A stretch of DNA of 64,000 bases from JANNXQ01 sp038238555 (GTDB taxonomy: Bacteria; Verrucomicrobiota; Verrucomicrobiia; Chthoniobacterales; Chthoniobacteraceae). The notes below the pieces were generated by a model that worked only from the letters and a program-made list of their open reading frames with translations, made no database searches and was not told the DNA's origin. Position numbers and translations under genes: made by a program. The DNA lies in NCBI GenBank assembly GCA_038238555.1, contig JBBRXP010000002.1:31990-95989 (forward strand), in the 5' to 3' direction. Shown here one piece after another: positions 59,654 to 64,000 of this stretch (the first letter of the stretch is position 1; each line of letters starts with the position of its first letter).

Positions 59654-59890
59654 TCAAAGACGGTCCACGCCCTTGGGCGCACCGTGCGCGTAATGGTCGT
59701 GATTTGCCGCCAGGTCCGCCGGCGCGTCCTTGATCACTCCGACCAAGTCGCGAATGGCCTCGAAAAAAGACGTCGTTGCGGGTGCAGCCGGCTGCTCGGA
59801 TCGCAGCACCGTGACCTTTGTCCCATCCGGCAGATGCACGCCCGCCGGCAGCTTGATGGTGTCGTTTTCGATCACGGCGGTGAAGCTCAT
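59654..59890 (-). CDS. antitoxin partner of the PIN toxin (DUF104/AF2212-like)
   Basis: 78 residues. MSFTAVIENDTIKLPAGVHL, PDGTKVTVLRSE is the beta-rich AbrB-like or AF2212-like N-terminus (.A..E.G.I.LP....PDG..V.V). IRDLVGVIKDAPADLAANHD, HYAHGAPK is the common C-terminal toxin-binding stretch (DLPADLA.NHDHYLHG). Immediately upstream of and in phase with the PIN gene. Confidence 0.88.
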   Translation of the reverse strand: MSFTAVIENDTIKLPAGVHLPDGTKVTVLRSEQPAAPATTSFFEAIRDLVGVIKDAPADLAANHDHYAHGAPKGVDRL

Positions 59891-59942
59891 GCGCGCAGGG
59901 TAAACCCGTGGCGGCGAGTGGCAAGCCGCGGCTCACGCGGCG

Positions 59943-60271
59943 CTACTTCGCCGGCACGAGCACGCAGCGGAAGCCGTTGGCGTCGGCGCGAAGTGCGCGC
60001 GACACGACGACAGCAGACGGTCGTGGCCGCCGTGACGCCACGCCCCGCCGCGCAGGACACAGTCTTTCTGCGCGCCATTATACCAATCCTCGCACCACTC
60101 CCACTCGTTGCCGCCCAGATCATAAAGCCCAAACCCATTTGCGGGCAAACTTCCCACCGGGGCCGTCGTGGCGAATCCGTCCGTGGAATCCTTCATCCAG
60201 GCTTCCGTTGCTCTTGGGGACGTTCTCGTGAAACGTGTGTCCGCGTAGTTGCCCACTTTCCCCTGCGCCAT
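59943..60271 (-). pseudogene. formylglycine-generating-enzyme (SUMF1) domain fragment 2, frameshifted
   Basis: From ATG 60271: GKVGNYADTRFTRTSPRATE, then APVGSLPANGFGLYDLGGNE, WEWCEDWYNGAQKDCVLRGG, AWRHGGHDRLLSS. Here the frame fails, and the true end ADANGFRCVLVPAK lies one base out of phase, stopping at 59943-59945. It is the C-terminal about 110 residues of an FGE-type domain. The N-terminal half is absent; a different small gene lies there. Confidence 0.8.
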
Positions 60272-60315
60272 GCGGAGCGCCCGCCTGTTTGTTGCACGCG
60301 ACGCGTGGCTGGCGA

Positions 60316-60516
60316 TCAGACGGGATCGCTCTGCTTCTCGCCCGGAACGCGGCTCCAGCGCACCTCTGCGCGGAGCTTGGTGGATTCCTCGGGAGTCAGT
60401 TCGCGCCCGCCTAGCGCCCGCACCCAATCGTCGAGTTCTTCGATCGTAGCGTCTGGCTTGATTGGTGGAATCGGATCGGCCTCAGCGCTTGAGGTAGTGC
60501 TGTCGGATGAGTTCAT
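60316..60516 (-). CDS. 66-residue acidic hypothetical protein
   Basis: MNSSDSTTSSAEADPIPPIK then PDATIEELDDWVRALGGREL and TPEESTKLRAEVRWSRVPGE. Low-complexity start, amphipathic end. It begins inside the 3' end of the frameshifted gene upstream (35-base overlap), which argues for a coupled pair. No family recognised. Confidence 0.45.
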   Translation of the reverse strand: MNSSDSTTSSAEADPIPPIKPDATIEELDDWVRALGGRELTPEESTKLRAEVRWSRVPGEKQSDPV

Positions 60517-60711
60517 AGTCGGCGCGAAATCTGCGGATGGCCAATTCGTAGGCCTGACGGTAGCCGAGGGTTCATGCCACACTTTTTGCAGCAACCCGCC
60601 ATTGCGCCCCAGCACATCTTCGTGGGGACACCCGTGCGCCGTGTCGAACCGCGCGATGTCCACCCATTCGCCGTTCACCAAGGCGAGCAACACCACGGCA
60701 AATCCCGTCAT
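60482..60711 (-). pseudogene. frameshifted small gene, conserved hypothetical (DUF7718-like)
   Basis: ATG 60711 gives MTGFAVVLLALVNGEWVDIA, RFDTAHGCPHEDVLGRNGGL. After about 47 codons the fitting continuation (YRQAYELAIRRFRADYELIR, QHYLKR, stop at 60482) is in another frame, so one indel near 60560-60575 breaks the gene. The ATG overlaps the TGA of a further upstream fragment (KEFEIWLDEATRILIRRETR, ending at 60708) that has no start left. The RxDTAHG..H.D pattern is a widespread uncharacterised family. Confidence 0.55.
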
Positions 60712-60833
60712 GCGCCCGCCCTGGTCTCGCGCCGGATGAGGATGCGGGTCGCCTCATCCAGCCAGATTTCAAACTCCTTCTGCGGCCGGCGAGATCGGGC
60801 GCTCTGGACGAGACGGGTCGCGCCGGGCTGTTG

Positions 60834-60847
60834 GGAGCACTTGCTCC
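60834..60847. repeat. hairpin GGAGCA-CT-TGCTCC
   Basis: A perfect 6-bp stem with a two-base loop at the broken 5' edge of the small fragment ending at 60708. A short extragenic palindrome, not a terminator. Confidence 0.5.
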
Positions 60848-60933
60848 TACTTGTGACCTTGGACTTACTCTCGCGGCGCAAGGTCAAGTTCAAGAGCAAG
60901 AGCAGGTCGCGCGAGGACCGCGGCGCTCCCAGA

Positions 60934-61220
60934 TCAAACGTAGGCGATCATCTCCGCCAGTTCGGCCTTGATGTTCTCCGGCGTCGGCTCGTCGAGGTCG
61001 CGGCGACTTGCTGCTTGAGGAGGTCGCGCCATTGCTCGCGCAGGGTGTTCATCGCGGTGTCGATCATCCCCAGCGCCCAGTGCCGCTGGAAGCAGCGATC
61101 CGGCGTGAGCGGATCGATAGGCTCGGCGGCGTAACGTTCCTCGGCGGCGAGCGCGTCGAGCGCCACCACGCGGCCGCCGCCGCGCTTCTGCGTCATGTCG
61201 CGGAGTTGCTGCCGCGCTCG
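60934..61220 (-). pseudogene. ECF-type RNA polymerase sigma factor fragment
   Basis: The minus strand reads DMTQKRGGGRVVALDALAAE, ERYAAEPIDPLTPDRCFQRH, WALGMIDTAMNTLREQWRDL. KRGGG...LD...AEERY..EP.D.LTPDR.FERRWAL is the region between sigma domains 2 and 4 in ECF-like sigma factors common in PVC bacteria. Both sigma 2 and sigma 4 are absent. After a shift near 61010 a short end LDEPTPENIKAELAEMIAYV reaches TGA at 60934. Confidence 0.55.
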
Positions 61221-61254
61221 ACTCCGAAGTGTCGCGCCAGCAAAGTCCGCTCGC

Positions 61255-63897
61255 ATGTCCGAGCCCCAGACCCCCGAGCACCAGCGTCTCGCGGAGGACG
61301 CTGCGCGCGTGGCAAACTGGAAACGCTGGGGCCCGTATCTTTCCGAGCGCCAGTGGGGCACGGTGCGCGAGGATTATTCGGCGAACGGCGACGCGTGGAA
61401 TTATTTCCCGCACGAACACGCCCGCTCGCGCGCTTACCGCTGGGGCGAGGATGGGCTGCTTGGCATCACGGACCGCGGATGCCGGCTGTGCTTTGCGCTC
61501 GCGCTGTGGAATGGGCGCGATCCCATTTTGAAGGAGCGCCTCTTCGGCCTCACCAATCCGCAGGGCAATCACGGCGAGGATGTGAAGGAATGGTACTGGT
61601 ATCTCGACGCGACGCCCACGCACTCCTACCTGCGCGCGCTCTACAAGTATCCGCAGGCCGAGTTTCCTTACGCGCGCTTGATCGAGGAAAACGCGCGGCG
61701 CTCTCGGCTCGAGCGCGAGTTTGAAATCAACGACACCGGCATCTTCGAGGAGAGCCGTTACTTCGATGTCTTCGCGGAATACGCCAAGGCCGCGCCGGAA
61801 GACGTGCTCATCCGTCTCACCATCGCCAACCGCGGTCCCGACCCGGCGCCATTGCACGTGCTGCCCACGCTCTGGTTTCGCAACACCTGGACTTGGACTG
61901 GCCAGCGCGATGCGCGCCCTCTCATCACGCGCCTCAGCGACTCAAGGCTGCATGCGACGCATCCCACGCTTGGCGCGTTTCATTTTGAAGCGAAGCGGTG
62001 CAGCGATTTTCTTTTCACGGAAAATGAAACCAACAACGCGCGTCTCTTCGGCGGAGTGAATGCGACGCCGTTCGTGAAGGATGCCTTTCACGAATTCGTG
62101 GTCCACGGCCGCGCCGATGCGCTCAAGCCCGACGCCTGCGGCACCAAAGCCGCCGCGCATTACATCCTCCAACTCCCCGCGCAGAGCTCGGTGACTCTGC
62201 GGCTTCGCCTCTCGCCACTGGAGGCAGCGGAGATCGGCGACGACGCTTTCGAGCGCATCTTCGCGCAGCGCCGCGCGGAAGCCGAAGCGTTCTACGAGTC
62301 GAAGTTTCACCCACACGTGAATGCCGCGCAGCGTCAGGTGATGCGCCAGGCCTGCGCCGGATTGCTGTGGTCGAAGCAGTACTACCATTACGTCGTGCGC
62401 GATTGGCTGGCCGGCGACCCCGCGATGCCGCCACCGCCTGCCGGCCACGCGCACACGCGCAACGCCGACTGGCCGCACCTCTTCAACGCCGACATCCTCT
62501 CGATGCCCGACAAATGGGAATACCCGTGGTATGCCGCGTGGGATTCGGCCTTCCACATGATCCCGATGTCGCGCATCGATCCGCACTTTGCCAAGCGCCA
62601 GCTCCGGCTCTTTCTGCGCGAATGGTACATGCACCCCAACGGGCAAATCCCCGCCTACGAGTGGAATTTTTCCGACGTGAATCCGCCGGTGCACGCGTGG
62701 GCATGCTGGCGGGTTTATAAAATCGCGGGCCGCATCCAGGGGCGCGACATCGAATTCCTCGAGCGCTGCTTCCAAAAGCTGCTCATGAATTTCACGTGGT
62801 GGGTCAATCGCAAGGATCCCACCGGCCGCCACATCTTCGCCGGCGGCTTCCTCGGCCTCGATAATATCGGCATCTTCGATCGCTCGACTCCGCTGCCCGG
62901 CGGCAGCGCGCTCGAGCAGGCGGATGGCACGGCGTGGATGGCCTTCTACGCACTGACCATGCTGAACATGGCGCTGGAACTGGCACAACGTCGCGATGGC
63001 ACCGTGAACACGGCCTATGAGGACATGGCCTCGAAGTTTTTCGAACACTTCGTCCAGATCGTCGATGCCATCAATACTCTCGGAGGCGAGGGTCTGTGGA
63101 ATGAGGACGACGGTTTTTATTACGATTCACTGCATACCGATAGTGAGCCAGCCGTGGTCCTCCGCACGCGCTCGCTGGTCGGCATGCTGCCACTCATTGC
63201 CGTGGAACTGCTGGACGAAAATCGCATCTCCATGCTGCCGGGATTTAAAAAACGCATGGACTGGTTTCTGCATCATCGTGCGGATCTCGCCCATCATGTG
63301 AGCTACTGCGAGAGCGGCGGAACGCATGGGCATCGGCTGCTCGCCATTCCTTCGCGTAAGCGCTTGGAGCGTCTGCTGACTTATTTGCTCGATGAGCAGG
63401 AGTTTTTGTCGCCCTTCGGCATACGCTCGCTTTCCAAGCATCATGAGGCACATCCATTCACGCTGCACCTGAATGGCGGTGATCACACCGTGGGCTACGT
63501 GCCGGGAGAAAGCGATAGCTACATGTTTGGCGGCAACTCCAACTGGCGCGGCCCCGTGTGGTTCCCCATCGCTTATCTGATTGTCGAGGCGCTGGAGCGT
63601 TATCATCATTTCTATGGCAAGGATTTCACCGTCGAACTTCCTACCGGCAGTGGCAACCGCGTGACCTTGCAAGGTGCGGCCAATGAGATTGCGAGTCGAC
63701 TGAGCCGACTGTTTGAACCGGATGCCAAAGGCCACCGGCCCTGCCATGGTGGGGATGAGCGCTATGCCTCACATGCCGATTGGAAAGACCTGCTGTTGTT
63801 TCATGAGTACTTTCATGCCGACACGGGTCGCGGTTGCGGCGCTTCGCATCAGACGGGGTGGACGGCGCTGGTGGCGCGACTGGTGAGGAAGCGTTAG
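61255..63897 (+). CDS. GH63-type glucosidase/mannosylglycerate-hydrolase-like enzyme
   Basis: 880 residues from ATG 61255 (MSEPQTPEHQRLAEDAARVA); no signal peptide, so cytoplasmic. N-terminal beta-domain: WGPYLSERQWGTVREDYSAN, GDAWNYFPHEHARSRAYRWG, GLLGITDRGCRLCFALALWN. The (alpha/alpha)6 barrel has KWEYPWYAAWDSAFHMIPMS, QIPAYEWNFSDVNPPVHAWA, FAGGFLGLDNIGIFDRSTPL with the catalytic Asp region, GLWNEDDGFYYD and FGGNSNWRGPVWFPIAYLIV. The length is normal for bacterial GH63-like glucosidases. From about 63060 codon use changes by eye (CTG, CAT, GGT instead of CTC, CAC, GGC), hinting at a recombinant 3' third. Confidence 0.92.
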   Translation: MSEPQTPEHQRLAEDAARVANWKRWGPYLSERQWGTVREDYSANGDAWNYFPHEHARSRAYRWGEDGLLGITDRGCRLCFALALWNGRDPILKERLFGLTNPQGNHGEDVKEWYWYLDATPTHSYLRALYKYPQAEFPYARLIEENARRSRLEREFEINDTGIFEESRYFDVFAEYAKAAPEDVLIRLTIANRGPDPAPLHVLPTLWFRNTWTWTGQRDARPLITRLSDSRLHATHPTLGAFHFEAKRCSDFLFTENETNNARLFGGVNATPFVKDAFHEFVVHGRADALKPDACGTKAAAHYILQLPAQSSVTLRLRLSPLEAAEIGDDAFERIFAQRRAEAEAFYESKFHPHVNAAQRQVMRQACAGLLWSKQYYHYVVRDWLAGDPAMPPPPAGHAHTRNADWPHLFNADILSMPDKWEYPWYAAWDSAFHMIPMSRIDPHFAKRQLRLFLREWYMHPNGQIPAYEWNFSDVNPPVHAWACWRVYKIAGRIQGRDIEFLERCFQKLLMNFTWWVNRKDPTGRHIFAGGFLGLDNIGIFDRSTPLPGGSALEQADGTAWMAFYALTMLNMALELAQRRDGTVNTAYEDMASKFFEHFVQIVDAINTLGGEGLWNEDDGFYYDSLHTDSEPAVVLRTRSLVGMLPLIAVELLDENRISMLPGFKKRMDWFLHHRADLAHHVSYCESGGTHGHRLLAIPSRKRLERLLTYLLDEQEFLSPFGIRSLSKHHEAHPFTLHLNGGDHTVGYVPGESDSYMFGGNSNWRGPVWFPIAYLIVEALERYHHFYGKDFTVELPTGSGNRVTLQGAANEIASRLSRLFEPDAKGHRPCHGGDERYASHADWKDLLLFHEYFHADTGRGCGASHQTGWTALVARLVRKR

Positions 63898-63912
63898 CGC
63901 CCAAAACTTGGA

Positions 63913-63929
63913 GGGATCAGAATGATCCC
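63913..63929. terminator. hairpin between convergent genes
   Basis: GGGATCA-GAA-TGATCCC, a perfect 7-bp stem with a 3-base loop, 15 bases after the glucosidase stop and overlapping the ligA stop codon. There is no T-run, so intrinsic termination is uncertain. Confidence 0.4.
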
Positions 63930-64000
63930 GCTCCGCCACCAAGCATCGCGCGAAACTCGGCTTCGGTGGTGATCTTCACGCCGAGCTTGGTGGCTTTGTC
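63917..64000 (-). CDS. ligA: NAD-dependent DNA ligase, C-terminal end (partial)
   Basis: 27 codons to a TGA at 63917-63919: DKATKLGVKITTEAEFRAML then GGGAGSF. KLGVKI.TEAEF..ML is the closing helix of the BRCT domain that ends bacterial LigA (KA.KLGV.I..E.EFL.L). The rest lies beyond the window edge. BRCT-bearing replication proteins other than LigA are an alternative. Confidence 0.7.
   Translation of the reverse strand, partial: DKATKLGVKITTEAEFRAMLGGGAGSF

Noticed and set aside
1..64000. tRNA, rRNA, riboswitch or insertion-sequence genes
   Set aside because: No T-arm GGTTCRANNCC blocks in a tRNA-like context, no rRNA core sequence and no transposase motifs were found on reading both strands; a covariance-model search would be decisive.

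Overview
The window reads as a chromosomal segment of a GC-rich bacterium of the PVC group, most likely Verrucomicrobiota. The evidence is the mix of families: PVC-type heme-binding propeller proteins with a C-terminal CxxCH, DUF1549/DUF1553 and DUF1501 pairs, many secreted sulfatases with Tat or Sec signals, and two-domain SDR, SufT-like and OFA-type genes beside a diderm envelope operon (bamA-skp-lpxD). I see no rRNA, tRNA, transposase, phage gene or CRISPR array.

Layout. (1) About 1-30 kb is a catabolic island for decorated (sulfated, acetylated, sialic-acid-like) glycans: heme-binding dehydrogenase, ceramidase-like hydrolase, sulfatases, BNR sialidase, FAD oxidoreductase, DUF1549/1553 and DUF1501 proteins, PhoD-type phosphatase, secreted sugar isomerase and esterase. 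Housekeeping genes (bifunctional nuclease, speA, GAPDH) and a Phd/PIN toxin-antitoxin pair lie within it. This island is heavily damaged. At least five reading frames join the start of one gene to the end of another or lack their middle, and there is one in-frame stop and one frameshift. Either these are real deletions or gaps were closed wrongly in assembly. (2) About 30-40 kb holds the CCA-adding enzyme, an MNT/HEPN toxin-antitoxin pair, an Lrp/AhbAB-like protein, a sialate O-acetylesterase, and the bamA-skp-lpxD envelope operon. (3) About 40-58 kb is ordinary metabolism and maintenance: mnmA, a peroxiredoxin, an SDR, a MazF-like TA pair, a LarA-like racemase, alkA-type glycosylase, miaB, mobA and MOSC, hemW with a geranylgeranyl-reductase-like flavoprotein, an OFA-family MFS carrier, sufT and a nucleotidyltransferase. 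(4) About 58-61.2 kb is a graveyard of fragments (retropepsin-like protease, two formylglycine-generating-enzyme pieces, a sigma-factor piece, a frameshifted small gene) around an intact antitoxin/PIN pair. (5) 61.2-63.9 kb is a GH63-type glucosidase, followed by the convergent 3' end of ligA.

The most unusual signal is not a gene. At least ten gene boundaries carry imperfect palindromes whose arms are short tandem repeats, nearly always in strict 7-nt register. The 7-mer itself differs from site to site, and several palindromes run right up to a start codon. One such heptamer tract sits in frame inside a coding sequence. A second repeat class consists of short paired hairpins whose stems covary while loops of the CCTC/CTCC type are kept.
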